64,000 nt of DNA, taken from positions 7,290,501 through 7,354,500 of the forward strand of contig NZ_JADBEG010000001.1 in NCBI RefSeq assembly GCF_014873755.1, written 5' to 3'. Each line of letters starts with the position of its first letter. The first letter of the stretch is position 1. The DNA is from Amycolatopsis lexingtonensis. GTDB taxonomy: Bacteria; Actinomycetota; Actinomycetes; Mycobacteriales; Pseudonocardiaceae. Under the pieces are notes generated by a model. The model was not told the DNA's origin and did not search any database. It worked only from the letters and a program-made list of their open reading frames with translations. The position numbers and the translations under genes are program-made. Below, in pieces: positions 38,652 through 48,253 of this stretch.

Positions 38652-39578
38652 GTGAATCCCCCGCCGTCCGACTCCACAGAGACCACCCCCGACGTGGGCT
38701 GGACCCCGATCGCCGAAGAAGCCGCCCGCGCCGCGCGTCTGCTGCACCCGGAGGAAGGGACGCTGCCGCGGCCCGGCCGCCGTCGGGTGCTGACCGTCGC
38801 CAACCAGAAGGGCGGCGTCGGCAAGACCACGAGCACGGTCAACCTCGCCGCCGCGCTCGCCGTCCACGGGCTCAAGACGCTCGTGGTCGACCTCGACCCG
38901 CAGGGCAACGCGAGCACCGCGCTCGACGTCGACCACCGGTCCGGGACGCCGTCCATCTACGAGGTGCTGATCGGTGAGGTGACGCTCGCGGAGGCCGCCC
39001 AGGCGACCGAGCAGTCGCCGAACCTCTTCTGCGTTCCCGCGACGATCGACCTCGCCGGCGCCGAGATCGAGCTCGTCTCGATGGCGTCCCGCGAGTCCCG
39101 GCTCAAGGAAGCGATCTCCTCGGAGATCCTCAACGAGATCGGCGTCGACTACGTCTTCATCGACTGCCCGCCGTCGCTCGGCCTCCTCACGGTCAACGCG
39201 ATGGTCGCCGCGCAGGAGGTGCTCATCCCGATCCAGTGCGAGTACTACGCGCTCGAAGGTCTCGGGCAGCTGCTGAGCAACATCGAGCTCGTGCAGCAGC
39301 ACCTCAACCGCGAGCTCCACGTCTCGACGATCCTCCTCACCATGTACGACGGCCGGACCAAGCTGGCCGACCAGGTGACGAACGAGGTCCGCAGCCACTT
39401 CGGCGACACCGTGCTGAAGACCGTCATCCCCCGCAGCGTGAAGGTGTCGGAGGCGCCTGGCTACGGCCAGACCGTCCTCGCTTACGATCCCGGTTCGCGC
39501 GGTGCGATGAGCTACGTCGACGCGGCCAAGGAGATCGCCGAGCGCGGCGCAAAGTTGGAGAGGGGTAGTTCGACATGA
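38652..39578 (+). CDS. parA: chromosome partitioning ATPase ParA
   Basis: Deviant Walker [31 protein letters not shown], Walker B region [18 protein letters not shown] and the [13 protein letters not shown] loop. About 308 residues with a ~50-residue N-terminal extension. GTG 38652 has AGGAGGT about 10 nt upstream. An in-frame ATG at 38631 (MEEVSRP) would give 315 residues but has no ribosome-binding site. Moves ParB-parS complexes after origin duplication. Overlaps parB (ATGA). Confidence 0.96.
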   Translation: MNPPPSDSTETTPDVGWTPIAEEAARAARLLHPEEGTLPRPGRRRVLTVANQKGGVGKTTSTVNLAAALAVHGLKTLVVDLDPQGNASTALDVDHRSGTPSIYEVLIGEVTLAEAAQATEQSPNLFCVPATIDLAGAEIELVSMASRESRLKEAISSEILNEIGVDYVFIDCPPSLGLLTVNAMVAAQEVLIPIQCEYYALEGLGQLLSNIELVQQHLNRELHVSTILLTMYDGRTKLADQVTNEVRSHFGDTVLKTVIPRSVKVSEAPGYGQTVLAYDPGSRGAMSYVDAAKEIAERGAKLERGSST

Positions 39579-40573
39579 CCGAGCGCCGAGGAGGGCTGGG
39601 GCGCGGCCTCGCCGCCCTGATCCCGACCGGACCCGCCACCGGCGGTCCTCTGGCCGCCGCCGGTGACACGGCGGCGGACAAGAAGGCGGCCGAAGACAAG
39701 GGCTGGTTCGCGGCCAACGGTCAGGCGAAGCAGCACAGCGGCGAGGTCGCCGGCGCCGTCTACCGCGAGATCCCGGTCGGCTCGGTCAAGCCCAACCCGA
39801 AGCAGCCGCGGCAGGTTTTCGACGAGGACGCGCTCGCCGAACTCGAGCACTCGATCCGCGAGTTCGGGCTCATGCAGCCCATCGTGGTCCGCGAGCTCGG
39901 GAACGACGAGTACGAGCTCGTCATGGGCGAGCGGCGGCTCCGGGCATCGCAACAAGCGGAGCTCGAGGCGATCCCGGCGATCGTCCGGCAGACCGCCGAC
40001 GAGTCGATGCTGCGCGACGCGCTCCTGGAGAACATCCACCGCGTCCAGCTGAATCCGCTCGAAGAGGCGGCGGCGTACCAGCAGCTGCTCGACGAGTTCG
40101 CGGTGACGCACGAGGAGCTGGCGAGCCGGATCGGCCGCAGCCGCCCGGTCATCACCAACACGATCCGGCTCCTCAAGCTCCCCCTGCCGGTCCAGCGCCG
40201 GGTCGCCGCGGGCGTCCTGTCCGCCGGGCACGCGCGTGCGCTCCTGTCGCTGGAGGACGCGGACAGCCAGGAAGAGCTCGCCGCGCGGATCATCGCGGAA
40301 GGCATGTCGGTCCGGGCGACCGAGGAAGCCGTCACGCTCAAGAAGAGCGAGAAGCCGGCCAAGCCGAAGCCCGCCGCGCGCAAACCGATCCAGGCGCCGG
40401 GACTGCAGGAGCTCGCCAACCGCCTCTCGGACCGGTTCGACACCCGCGTGAAGGTCGACCTCGGCCGGCGCAAGGGCCGGATCACCCTCGAGTTCGGGTC
40501 GGTCGACGACCTCGAGCGGATCGTCGCGATCATCGATGCGAATGGGATGAATCAGACACCGAAAACCGATTAG
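39575..40573 (+). CDS. parB: chromosome partitioning protein ParB
   Basis: Binds parS and spreads as a CTP-dependent clamp. 332 residues: N-terminal [11 protein letters not shown]arA-activating motif, [22 protein letters not shown]-binding region [13 protein letters not shown] with [36 protein letters not shown], and C-terminal dimer domain [19 protein letters not shown]. All expected parts are present. Confidence 0.97.
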   Translation: MTERRGGLGRGLAALIPTGPATGGPLAAAGDTAADKKAAEDKGWFAANGQAKQHSGEVAGAVYREIPVGSVKPNPKQPRQVFDEDALAELEHSIREFGLMQPIVVRELGNDEYELVMGERRLRASQQAELEAIPAIVRQTADESMLRDALLENIHRVQLNPLEEAAAYQQLLDEFAVTHEELASRIGRSRPVITNTIRLLKLPLPVQRRVAAGVLSAGHARALLSLEDADSQEELAARIIAEGMSVRATEEAVTLKKSEKPAKPKPAARKPIQAPGLQELANRLSDRFDTRVKVDLGRRKGRITLEFGSVDDLERIVAIIDANGMNQTPKTD

Positions 40574-40640
40574 GGATCACCCCGGGGTGTTTCGTCACGG
40601 TGATGATTGCGGAGCGATCATTCCGTCGCGACGCTGAGCA

Positions 40641-41276
40641 ATGGGGGGAACGGTGTGGGATCCGACCGGTTCGATCGGCCGCGCGCTCTGGATCGGCGGT
40701 GCGCAGTGGGCGGGCAAGTCGACCGTCGCCCGGCTGCTCGCCGTCCGGCACGGGCTGACGGCGTACCACTACGACTACCACGATGCGCGCGGCCACAACG
40801 ACCGCTTGATCGCCGCCGGCGCACCCGCGCGTGATCCGGAACGGATGTGGGTGCGCTCGACGCCGGAGGAGATGGCGGCCGCGTCGCGCGAGATTTTCGC
40901 GTTGCGGTTCGAGTGGGCGCTCGACGACTTGCGCGCGCTCGTCTCCGGTCGGCCATTGCTCGCCGAGGGGTGGGGGCTGCGCCCGGAGTTCGTGGCGCCG
41001 CTGCTCGACTCGCCCCGCCGGATGGTGGTGATGGTGCCGACCGAGGAGTTCCGGCAGCACCAGCTGAAGGCCCTGCCGCGGGCCGGGACCTTCTCGCCGG
41101 CCGTCAGCGATCCCGTACTCGCACAGCGGAACCGGATCGCCCGGGACCGGCTGCTCGCCGAAGACGCCGTCCGCAGCGCGCGCGATCACGGCATCCGGGT
41201 CTTGGCGGTGGACGGCTCCCGGAACACAGAAGAAGTGGCCGACCAGGTGGCCGACCACTTCAGTCCGTACCTCTGA
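40641..41276 (+). CDS. P-loop NTPase/kinase-like protein, 211 aa
   Basis: Walker A GGAQWAGKSTVA at about residues 19-30, then YHYDYHDARGHNDRL and a helical C-terminal part. A lid-like Arg cluster (QRNRIARDRLL) and the conserved RPLLAEGWGLRPEF segment suggest a small-molecule or sugar kinase of the zeta-toxin/chloramphenicol-phosphotransferase kind. I cannot name the substrate. ATG start. The 40578-40589 palindrome CACCCCGGGGTG lies upstream. Confidence 0.65.
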   Translation: MGGTVWDPTGSIGRALWIGGAQWAGKSTVARLLAVRHGLTAYHYDYHDARGHNDRLIAAGAPARDPERMWVRSTPEEMAAASREIFALRFEWALDDLRALVSGRPLLAEGWGLRPEFVAPLLDSPRRMVVMVPTEEFRQHQLKALPRAGTFSPAVSDPVLAQRNRIARDRLLAEDAVRSARDHGIRVLAVDGSRNTEEVADQVADHFSPYL

Positions 41277-41277
41277 G

Positions 41278-42222
41278 TCAGCGGGAAATCGCGCGTCCGA
41301 TGAGTTCGCCGAACACCGTGCCGAGCGACTTGCCCGCGGCTTCGATCGCCATCGGTACCGTCGACGTCTCGGTGAGCCCCGGCGACGGGTTCACTTCGAG
41401 GAAGTGCACCGTGCCGTCCGCGGTGACGACCGCGTCGGTGCGGGAGATGTCCCGCAGTCCGAGCACGCGGTGCGCGGCGACGGCCAGCTCGGCCACCGCC
41501 TTGGCCGCGGCGTCGTCGAGACGCGCCGGGGTGAAGAAGTCCGTCAGGCCGGCGGTGTAGCGGGCCGTGTAGTCGTACACGCCGCTCTCCGGGACGATCT
41601 CGACCGCGGGGAGGGCCTCGGGCCCGTCCTCCCCCTCGATGACCGTCACGGCCACCTCGACGCCGTCCACGAACCGCTCGGCGAGCACCGTGTCGCCGTA
41701 GGCGAAGCAGCCGACCATCGCCGCCGGGAGTTCCGTGGCTTCGCGGACCACCTGGGTGCCGAGCGCCGAGCCGCCCTGGTCGGGCTTGAGGATCAGCGGC
41801 AGGCCGAGGCGCTCCACCATCGCGTCGAGCACCGCCTGGGCGCCCAGCTCGCGGAACGTGCTGTGCGGCAGCACCACCCAGTCCGGCGTCGTGAACCCGG
41901 CGTTCTCGATGAGCGCCTTCGCGGTCGGCTTGTCCCACGCGCGGCGGCAGCCCTGGGAGCCGGTGCCGACGAACGGCACCTCCAGCATCTCCAGCACCGT
42001 CTGCACCGAGCCGTTCTCGCCCTCACCGCCGTGCAGCGCGACGACCACCGCGTCCGGCCGCTGGGTGCGCAGGCGCTCCAGCAGGCCCGCGTCGGTGTCC
42101 CACTCCTCGATGCCGAGGCCTTCGGACTTGAGCGCCGCGGAGAGCCGTCGCCCGGACCTCAGCGAGACGTCGCGTTCGTGCGAGAGGCCGCCGGCGAGCA
42201 CGGCAACGGTACGGTCGACCAC
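41278..42222 (-). CDS. ddl: D-alanine--D-alanine ligase family ATP-grasp enzyme
   Basis: 314 residues: VAVLAGGLSHERDVSLRSG (N-terminal substrate site with His-Glu-Arg), VVVALHGGEGENGSVQ, ATP-grasp LPLILKPDQGGSALGTQVV, omega-loop region VYDYTARYTAGLTDFFTPA with the tyrosine typical of Ala/Ala ligases, and metal-binding FLEVNPSPGLTETS. It should make D-Ala-D-Ala for peptidoglycan. It is short (DdlB size), and a separate ddl probably exists elsewhere. GTG start. Not present at this place in mycobacteria. Confidence 0.85.
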   Translation of the reverse strand: MVDRTVAVLAGGLSHERDVSLRSGRRLSAALKSEGLGIEEWDTDAGLLERLRTQRPDAVVVALHGGEGENGSVQTVLEMLEVPFVGTGSQGCRRAWDKPTAKALIENAGFTTPDWVVLPHSTFRELGAQAVLDAMVERLGLPLILKPDQGGSALGTQVVREATELPAAMVGCFAYGDTVLAERFVDGVEVAVTVIEGEDGPEALPAVEIVPESGVYDYTARYTAGLTDFFTPARLDDAAAKAVAELAVAAHRVLGLRDISRTDAVVTADGTVHFLEVNPSPGLTETSTVPMAIEAAGKSLGTVFGELIGRAISR

Positions 42223-42250
42223 CGTGGAAACTCCTTAGCCCTAAAAAGAA

Positions 42251-43570
42251 TCAGACCGTGTCCGGAGACGGCGTCTGCGGTCCCTGGATCTGGCGCGCGC
42301 TCACGTTACCGAAGGTACGGGCCAGGTCCATTTCGGACTCCAGCACGGCGGCCAGCCGCCGCACGCCCTCGCGGATCCGCTCCGGTGTCGGGTAGCAGTA
42401 CGACAGCCGCATCTGGCGGCTGCCGAAGCCGTCGGCGTAGAAGCCGGTGCCGGACGCGTACGCCACCCGGGCGGTCACCGCGCGCGGCAGCATCGCCTTG
42501 GTGTCGACGCCCTCCGGCACCGTCACCCAGACGTAGAACCCGCCGTCCGGTTTCGTCCAAGAGCAGCCCGGGGGCAGGTACTGCTCCAGCGCGGACAGCA
42601 TCGCGTCGCGCCGGTCGCGGTAGTTCTCCCGGAACTTCTTGATCTGGCCCTTCCAATCGTGCGTCGCCAGGTAGCGCGACACGATCATCTGGTTGAACGT
42701 CGGCGGGCACAGCGTCGCCGACTCCGCGGCCAGCACGAGCTTCTCGCGCACGGCGTGCGGCGCGAGCACCCAGCCGACGCGCAGGCCGGAGGCGAACGTC
42801 TTGGAGAACGACCCGAGGTACACGACGTTGTCGGGGTCGGTCGAGCGCAGCGCCGGGTACGTCTGGCCGTCGAAGCCGAGCAACCCGTACGGGTTGTCTT
42901 CGACGACCAGGACGCCGTGCTCGCGGCAGATCTCCAGGATCTCCGCGCGTCGCTCGACGGCCAGCGTGACGCCGGCGGGGTTGTGGAAGTTCGGGATCGT
43001 GTACAGGAACTTGACGCGGCGGCCGGCCTTCTCCGCCTGGGCGAGCGCCTCGCGCAGGAGCTCCGGCACCAGGCCGTTGTCGTCCATGGCCACGTGCACG
43101 ACCTGCGCCTGGTAAGCGGCGAAGGAGCCCAGCGCGCCGACGTAGGACGGGCCTTCGGCGATCACGACGTCACCGGGGTCGCAGAACAGCCGCGTGACCA
43201 TGTCCAGGCCCATCTGGGAGCCGACGGTCACGACGACGTCGTCCGGGTGCGCCTTGATGCCTTCGAGCGCCATGATTTCGCAGATCTGCTCGCGCAGCGC
43301 GGGGACGCCGTGCGCGGAGCCGTACTGCAGCGCCACCAGGCCGTCCTCGGCGATGATCTCCGCCACCTGCGCCGAGAGCGTGTCGAGCGGGAGCGCCGCC
43401 AGGTTCGGCATGCCGCCGGCCAGCGAAACCACCTCGGGCCGGCTGGCGACCGCGAAGAGCGCTCGGATCTCCGAAGCGGTCATCCCCGCGGTGCGAGCGG
43501 CGTACCGCTCGAGGTGCGGGTCGAGGTTCTGGCGGCCGCTGTGCGGCTTGCTGGGGCGGTTCTCGGTCAT
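42251..43570 (-). CDS. PLP-dependent aminotransferase, class I (MocR/AAT-I-like, ARO8 group)
   Basis: 439 residues. Fold type I: VVSLAGGMPNLAALPLD, LQYGSAHGVPALREQI, VTVGSQMGLDMVTRLF, NFHNPAGVTLAVERR, DNPYGLLGFDG, PLP-lysine in LGSFSKTFASGLRVGW, and RLSYCYPTPERIREG. It resembles the 2-aminoadipate/aromatic/branched-chain transaminases of the Aro8/LysN group. ATG at 43570 (MTENRPSKPH) fits the family better than the open frame upstream. It lies 28 bp upstream of ddl in the same direction; an amino-acid supply role is possible but not shown. Confidence 0.85.
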   Translation of the reverse strand: MTENRPSKPHSGRQNLDPHLERYAARTAGMTASEIRALFAVASRPEVVSLAGGMPNLAALPLDTLSAQVAEIIAEDGLVALQYGSAHGVPALREQICEIMALEGIKAHPDDVVVTVGSQMGLDMVTRLFCDPGDVVIAEGPSYVGALGSFAAYQAQVVHVAMDDNGLVPELLREALAQAEKAGRRVKFLYTIPNFHNPAGVTLAVERRAEILEICREHGVLVVEDNPYGLLGFDGQTYPALRSTDPDNVVYLGSFSKTFASGLRVGWVLAPHAVREKLVLAAESATLCPPTFNQMIVSRYLATHDWKGQIKKFRENYRDRRDAMLSALEQYLPPGCSWTKPDGGFYVWVTVPEGVDTKAMLPRAVTARVAYASGTGFYADGFGSRQMRLSYCYPTPERIREGVRRLAAVLESEMDLARTFGNVSARQIQGPQTPSPDTV

Positions 43571-43758
43571 CGACGATTCACCCGGGGCTCGGTTAACAGA
43601 TCCTGTCGAGTGTAACCGTGCACCCATCCGGGACCCCTGGCCTTTCGGCGCTCGTCACATCGGCCTATCCTCGACCATGGCTCCCGTGTTCGTGCTGTGG
43701 TTCCGCGCGGCTTGACGACCGGGCAGCCGGTCGGGAGCGCAGGTCAGGGAGGTCGCGG

Positions 43759-44403
43759 GTGTCGCGTCGCGTCGTGGGCGTCACACTGGACAACCTCGAG
43801 CACTTGCCGAAGAGCTGTCGCCGGTGCGTCTACTGGGAGCTCGCCCCGCACCTGAAGAACCAGGCGGAGGAGTTCGGCGCCACCGAGGTCGAGAAGGAAG
43901 CCTGGGTGTCGAGCGTGCTGCTCGAGTGGGGCTCGTGCGGCCGCATCGTCTACAGCGACACGCTGCCGGTCGGGTTCGTGCTGTACGCCCCGCCGAACGC
44001 CGTCCCGCGCGCGCTGGCCTTCCCGACGTCCCCGCCGAGCGCGGACGCGGTGTTGCTGACGGCGTTCCAGGTGCTCCCCGAGTTCCGCGGTGGCGGTCTC
44101 GGCCGGATGCTGGTCCAGGCGGTCGCCAAGGACCTCACCAAACGCGGCGTACGCGCGATCGAGGCGTTCGGCGACGCGCGCCCCGACGAGACCGACCCGG
44201 ACGGCGGCCACAGCTGCGTGCTGCCCGCGGCCTTCCTGCAGAGCGTCGGCTTCAAGACGGTCCGCCCCCACCAGAAGTGGCCGCGCCTGCGCCTGGAGCT
44301 GCGCTCGGCGATCACCTGGAAGGAAGACGTCGAGGCCGCGCTGGAGCGCCTCCTCGGCCAGGTGACGATCACCACCGCCGAGCCGAGCCTCGGCCGCGCC
44401 TGA
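43759..44403 (+). CDS. GNAT family N-acetyltransferase
   Basis: 214 residues; GNAT fold with LTAFQVLPEFRGGGLGRML (acetyl-CoA loop) and a Cys-containing N-terminal part (LPKSCRRCVYWELAPHL). The same type of protein (Rv3916c) precedes cwlM in mycobacteria, so it belongs to the conserved origin block. GTG start with AGGGAGGT upstream. Substrate unknown. Confidence 0.85.
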   Translation: MSRRVVGVTLDNLEHLPKSCRRCVYWELAPHLKNQAEEFGATEVEKEAWVSSVLLEWGSCGRIVYSDTLPVGFVLYAPPNAVPRALAFPTSPPSADAVLLTAFQVLPEFRGGGLGRMLVQAVAKDLTKRGVRAIEAFGDARPDETDPDGGHSCVLPAAFLQSVGFKTVRPHQKWPRLRLELRSAITWKEDVEAALERLLGQVTITTAEPSLGRA

Positions 44404-44409
44404 CCGAAC

Positions 44410-44423
44410 CGCAAACGTTTGCG
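44410..44423. promoter_or_regulatory. 14-bp palindrome CGCAAACGTTTGCG
   Basis: Perfect palindrome of the LacI-family operator type, 7 bp after the GNAT stop codon. The same core occurs at 57503-57516 inside the CCA-adding enzyme gene. Function unproven. Confidence 0.3.
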
Positions 44424-44425
44424 CC

Positions 44426-44454
44426 AGCGTTTCGGGCTACCCGAAACGCTCTTT
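44426..44454 (+). terminator. hairpin terminator after the GNAT gene
   Basis: AGCGTTTCGGG pairs with CCCGAAACGCT (11-bp stem, 3-nt loop) and is followed by CTTT. Confidence 0.75.
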
Positions 44455-44490
44455 CGGGTACGTGTGCACAACTGTGGAAGAAGTGCCGAG

Positions 44491-44524
44491 TTATCCACAG
44501 ACCGCTGATAGGAGCGGTGGACAA
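44491..44524. promoter_or_regulatory. DnaA boxes between GNAT and cwlM genes
   Basis: TTATCCACA (44491-44499, exact) and GGTGGACAA (44516-44524, one base off the complement of the box). They sit in a 218-bp convergent gap with no promoter need, so titration or a cryptic structural role is as likely as gene control. Confidence 0.45.
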
Positions 44525-44621
44525 GCTGTGGAGAACTGCCCGCCACCCTGGGGACGGCGAGCGCGCGTCCCCAGGTGTGGTGGAGCAGGTGAAGGTGAGC
44601 CGCTAGGGGTTGTGGTCGGGC

Positions 44622-45770
44622 CTACTCGGCCTTCGCGAGCTCGTGCGCCAGGACGTCGGCGAACGTGAACGTTCCCGTCGGCTGGTCGCCTTCGCCGAGC
44701 AAGTACAACCGCTTGACGGCGATGAGGATGCCCTCGGCGACGATGTCGCGGAACGCCGGATCGGCCAGCTTGCGGCTGTCGTCCGGGTTCGTCAGGTAGC
44801 CGATCTCCACGCGGACCGCCGGGCAGCGGGTGCGGGTGAAGATCTCCCACGTCTTGTAGTGCGTGCGGCAGTCCAGCATGCCCGTGCGGGCCGCGACCTC
44901 GCGCTGGATGAAGCCGGCCAGCAGCTCGCCCACCGTCGACGTCGTGCCGTTGCCGGTGCCGAAGTGGAAGCTCGCGATGCCCTGGGCGCGCGGCGAGGGG
45001 TTGCCGTCGCTGTGCAGGGACAGGAACAGGTCGGCACCCGCGTCGTTCGCGAAGCGGGCGCGCTCCAGCTCGGTGGGGCTGTGGTTCGGGCCGCGGGAGA
45101 TCAGCGCCTCCATGCCGGTGGCCTTCATCCGGCCTTCGAGGCGGCGCGCGAGGTCCCACGCGATGTCGGCCTCACGCAGGCTCCCGGCGACCACACCGAG
45201 GTCGTCGCCGCCGTGCCCGGGGTCGATCACGATGCGCTTGCCGCGCAGCCGGGGGCCGGCCTGGCGCACCTGCTCCTGCTCGCGCAGGAACACGGGGCGG
45301 CCGCCGCGGGCGCGCGGCGAGGACAGGCGGTGCAGCTCGCGGATGGTCGCCGGGCCGCACATGCCGTCCGGCGTCAGGCGCATGTCGCGCTGGAACGTCT
45401 TGAGCGCGCGCTCGGTAGCCGGGCCGAAGTAGCCGTCGGGGCGGCCGGCGTCGAAGCCCAGCTCGGTCAGCCGCTCCTGGAGCGTGAAGACGTCGTCGCC
45501 GTGGACCGGGGACGCGATCATGTAGGACAGCGGACGGCTGCCCAGGTGGTAGCTGGCGCCCTTGAGCGCCTGGAACGTCGCCGGACCCACGACGCCGTCG
45601 GTGATGAGCCCACGGCGCTGCTGGAAGGCACGGACGGCGTGCTCGACGGCGACGTCGAACGTGCCGTAGTCGCCGGTACCGGTGACCGGCGGGAGCAGGT
45701 CCATCCCGGCCAGGATGGACCTGATCTCGGCGACGTCCGGACCGGCGTCACCGCGGCGGAGTACCCGCAT
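44622..45770 (-). CDS. cwlM: N-acetylmuramoyl-L-alanine amidase-like protein CwlM
   Basis: 382 residues. Two peptidoglycan-binding domains (about 4-70 and 85-150: AVRAFQQRRGLITDGVVGP; ALKTFQRDMRLTPDGMCGP), then an Amidase_3 domain with zinc ligands His (VIDPGHGGDD), Glu (READIAWDLA), His (LFLSLHSDGNP) and catalytic Glu (RVEIGYLTNP). No signal peptide. In M. tuberculosis the cytoplasmic CwlM, when phosphorylated, activates MurA, so regulation rather than cutting is the likely role. Lies beside trxAB as in mycobacteria. Confidence 0.92.
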   Translation of the reverse strand: MRVLRRGDAGPDVAEIRSILAGMDLLPPVTGTGDYGTFDVAVEHAVRAFQQRRGLITDGVVGPATFQALKGASYHLGSRPLSYMIASPVHGDDVFTLQERLTELGFDAGRPDGYFGPATERALKTFQRDMRLTPDGMCGPATIRELHRLSSPRARGGRPVFLREQEQVRQAGPRLRGKRIVIDPGHGGDDLGVVAGSLREADIAWDLARRLEGRMKATGMEALISRGPNHSPTELERARFANDAGADLFLSLHSDGNPSPRAQGIASFHFGTGNGTTSTVGELLAGFIQREVAARTGMLDCRTHYKTWEIFTRTRCPAVRVEIGYLTNPDDSRKLADPAFRDIVAEGILIAVKRLYLLGEGDQPTGTFTFADVLAHELAKAE

Positions 45771-45984
45771 GCACTCCTCGCTCTTCCTAAGGCACCGATT
45801 CGGGGGCTCGGTGCGTGGCAGAAAACCTTCGCTGGGACAAGCCCAGGTCCTCTATTGTGCCTTGCGAACTCTCGGTGACAGCGCAGGCCCGGTAGGTGCG
45901 TCAAGAACCCGTTCGTGGCGAACCTTAAGTGGCCCTCGTCACGCTGGATTCACCCACATCGGTGTGATTCCCCCGAACGACGAA

Positions 45985-46024
45985 GACCCGGGGCTCACGG
46001 GAGCGTTCCCGCAGGCCCCGGGTC
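45985..46024 (-). terminator. terminator after trxA
   Basis: Outer 10-bp stem GACCCGGGGC/GCCCCGGGTC with an inner CGGGA/TCCCG stem, 18 bp after the trxA stop on the minus strand. The longer gap (45771-46042) otherwise holds only the cwlM promoter region. Confidence 0.65.
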
Positions 46025-46042
46025 CGCCGGGTGTGTCAGGGA

Positions 46043-46366
46043 TCAGAGAACGTCGGCGAGGTCCGACAGCAGCGCGGCCTTCGGCTTGGCGCCGACGATC
46101 TGCTTCACCGGCTTGCCGCCCTGGAACAGGATCAGCGTCGGGATCGACATCACCTGGTAGTCACGCGGCGTGTTCGGGTTCTCGTCGATGTCGATCTTGG
46201 CGATGGTCAGCTTCTCGCCGTTCTCGGCCGCGATCTCCTCGAGCACCGGGGCGACCATCTTGCACGGCCCGCACCAGGTGGCCCAGAAGTCGACGAGAAC
46301 CGGCTTTTCGCTGGTCAGGACCTCGTCGACGAACGTCGCGTCGGTCACCTTCACGGTGTTGGACAT
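46043..46366 (-). CDS. trxA: thioredoxin
   Basis: 107-residue dithiol oxidoreductase; active site [14 protein letters not shown], cis-Pro region [14 protein letters not shown] start; 35 bp downstream of trxB and probably co-transcribed with it. Confidence 0.97.
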   Translation of the reverse strand: MSNTVKVTDATFVDEVLTSEKPVLVDFWATWCGPCKMVAPVLEEIAAENGEKLTIAKIDIDENPNTPRDYQVMSIPTLILFQGGKPVKQIVGAKPKAALLSDLADVL

Positions 46367-46401
46367 GGTTGCTCCTTCAGGGGTGAGTGAACGCCGGAAA
46401 G

Positions 46402-47394
46402 TCAGTTGGTGCCCGCGCCGTAGCCGCCGCCGACGAGCTCGGCCGCTTCGTGCGCGTCCGATTCGCCGTGCTCCGCGAGCCATCGTTCCGCGTCGATCGC
46501 CGCGCTGCACCCGGAGCCCGAGGCGGTGATCGCCTGCCGGTAGGTGCGGTCCACCAGGTCGCCGGCCGCGAAGACGCCGTCGAGGTTGGTGTAGGAGGTG
46601 CGGCCCTGGGTGATGACGTAGCCGTCCTCGTCCAGGTCGACCTGCCCGCGCACGAGCTCGCTGCGGGGGTCGTGGCCGATCGCGACGAAGAAGCCCGAGA
46701 CGTCCAGCGTCGACTCGCTGCCGTCCTTGGTGTCCTTCAGCCGCAGGCCCTCGACCTTGCCGTCGCCGAGCACCTCGGTGATCTGCGAGTTCAGCTGCCA
46801 CTTGATCTTCTCGTTCGCGCGGGCGCGCTCGAGCATGATCTTGGACGCGCGGAACTCGTCGCGCCGGTGGACCAGGGTGACGGACTTCGCGAACTTCGTC
46901 AGGAAGGTCGCCTCCTCCATCGCCGAGTCGCCACCGCCGGCGACCACGATGTCGTGGTCGCGGAAGAAGAAGCCGTCACACGTCGCACAGGCCGAGACGC
47001 CGCGGCCGAGCAGCTCCTGCTCGCCCGGCACGTTCAGGTACCGCGCCGCCGCGCCCATGGCGAGGATGACCGCGCGGGCGGCGTAGCGCTTGCCGTTCGC
47101 GTGGACGTACTTGACGTCCCCGGTCAGCTCCAGCGACTCGACGTCCTCCGCGCGCAGCTCGGCGCCGAAGCGCTCCGCCTGCTTGCGCATCTCCTCCATC
47201 AGGTCGGGACCCATGATGCCGTCGCGGAAGCCGGGGAAGTTCTCGACCTCGGTCGTCGTCATCAGCGCGCCGCCGAACTGCGTGCCCTCGAACACCAGCG
47301 GTTCCAGCTGGGCCCGTGCCGCGTAGACGGCAGCGGTGTATCCGGCAGGACCCGACCCCACGATGATCAGGTTCCTGATTTCCTCGGCAGCCAC
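46402..47394 (-). CDS. trxB: thioredoxin-disulfide reductase
   Basis: 330 residues. FAD motif [16 protein letters not shown], redox-active [15 protein letters not shown] motif [13 protein letters not shown] and C-terminal FAAGDLVD. Reduces thioredoxin with NADPH. Low-molecular-weight bacterial type. GTG start. Confidence 0.97.
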   Translation of the reverse strand: MAAEEIRNLIIVGSGPAGYTAAVYAARAQLEPLVFEGTQFGGALMTTTEVENFPGFRDGIMGPDLMEEMRKQAERFGAELRAEDVESLELTGDVKYVHANGKRYAARAVILAMGAAARYLNVPGEQELLGRGVSACATCDGFFFRDHDIVVAGGGDSAMEEATFLTKFAKSVTLVHRRDEFRASKIMLERARANEKIKWQLNSQITEVLGDGKVEGLRLKDTKDGSESTLDVSGFFVAIGHDPRSELVRGQVDLDEDGYVITQGRTSYTNLDGVFAAGDLVDRTYRQAITASGSGCSAAIDAERWLAEHGESDAHEAAELVGGGYGAGTN

Positions 47395-47473
47395 CCGTGA
47401 CCTCCGCTCGTAGTGACCCGTGTACCAGGCTCAACACGATGGTAGGTGGCCATGTTCCCAGCCGTGACAGCCG

Positions 47474-48253
47474 CTACTTCTCCCCAACGACCTTGTCGAA
47501 CAACACAGCCGGATTACCGGGCCCGCAGTCCGCGCCGAAAGCCACCAGGCGGAACTGGGCGAGCTTGCCGGTGGTGAGGATGATCATCACCCCGGCCTTG
47601 CCGCCGACGTTCACCGGGCGGATGCCCTCCGGGCGCACCTTCGGGTCGAGTCCGGCGGCCGCGATGCACGCGTCCAGCTTGTCCTCGGTCTTCAACGGGC
47701 CGAAGTCGCGGACGCCGATCGCCTTGCCGACCAGGGCCTGCGCCCCGGCGCCGTCGTTGCCCACCGAGGGGCCCGAAGGCGCCGGTGCGGCGACGTCCGG
47801 CGTGCCGGACTGCTGCGACGTGCCGGGGATGGCGACCGTCACGGCGACGATCGCCGCCGCGGCCGCGGTCAGCACCCCGCCGGCCCAGCCGAGCCGCTTG
47901 TTCCGCCGCCGCCGGGCCGCCGCGAGGTCCACCACCTGGGCGTCCTGCGGTGCCGGAGCTGCCTGGCGGGCGCTGGGAAACTTGGCGGCTGCTTCGGCGG
48001 CCAGCGCCGCGTCCAGCCGGGCCGCGAACTCCGCGGGCATCGGCGGCGCGGGCGCGTCCGCGAGCGAGGCCAGGTCGGCCTGCGTGGCGTCGAGGGCCTC
48101 CAGGATCGCCCGGGCTTCCGGATCGGCGTGGACCAGCGGCCACAGCTCGGCCGCCTGAGCGTCGTCCAGCACCCCGGCGTGGAGGTCGGCGAGCACGTCG
48201 ACAGACCAGGGCGGACCGACGGTCCCCCCGATCCCCCGGCTTTCGTCCGTCAT
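47474..48253 (-). CDS. putative anti-sigma factor of SigM (RsmA-like)
   Basis: 259 residues; cytoplasmic part (~105) of the anti-sigma kind (WSVDVLADLHAGVLDD, SARQAAPAPQDAQVV), one membrane helix near residues 120-143 (LTAAAAAIVAVTVAIPG), then an extracellular domain (VRDFGPLKTEDKLDACIAA, PGNPAVLFDKVVGE) with Cys pairs. No zinc-type HxxxCxxC motif is visible. Overlaps sigM (GTGA/ATGA), and the same pair (sigM-rsmA) exists in M. tuberculosis. The sensed signal is unknown; the trxAB neighbours hint at oxidative stress. Confidence 0.75.
   Translation of the reverse strand: MTDESRGIGGTVGPPWSVDVLADLHAGVLDDAQAAELWPLVHADPEARAILEALDATQADLASLADAPAPPMPAEFAARLDAALAAEAAAKFPSARQAAPAPQDAQVVDLAAARRRRNKRLGWAGGVLTAAAAAIVAVTVAIPGTSQQSGTPDVAAPAPSGPSVGNDGAGAQALVGKAIGVRDFGPLKTEDKLDACIAAAGLDPKVRPEGIRPVNVGGKAGVMIILTTGKLAQFRLVAFGADCGPGNPAVLFDKVVGEK

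Noticed and set aside
41278..42222. D-Ala-D-Lac (VanA-like) resistance ligase
   Set aside because: The omega-loop region keeps the tyrosine motif YDYTARYTAG of ordinary Ddl, and no vanH/vanX is adjacent.
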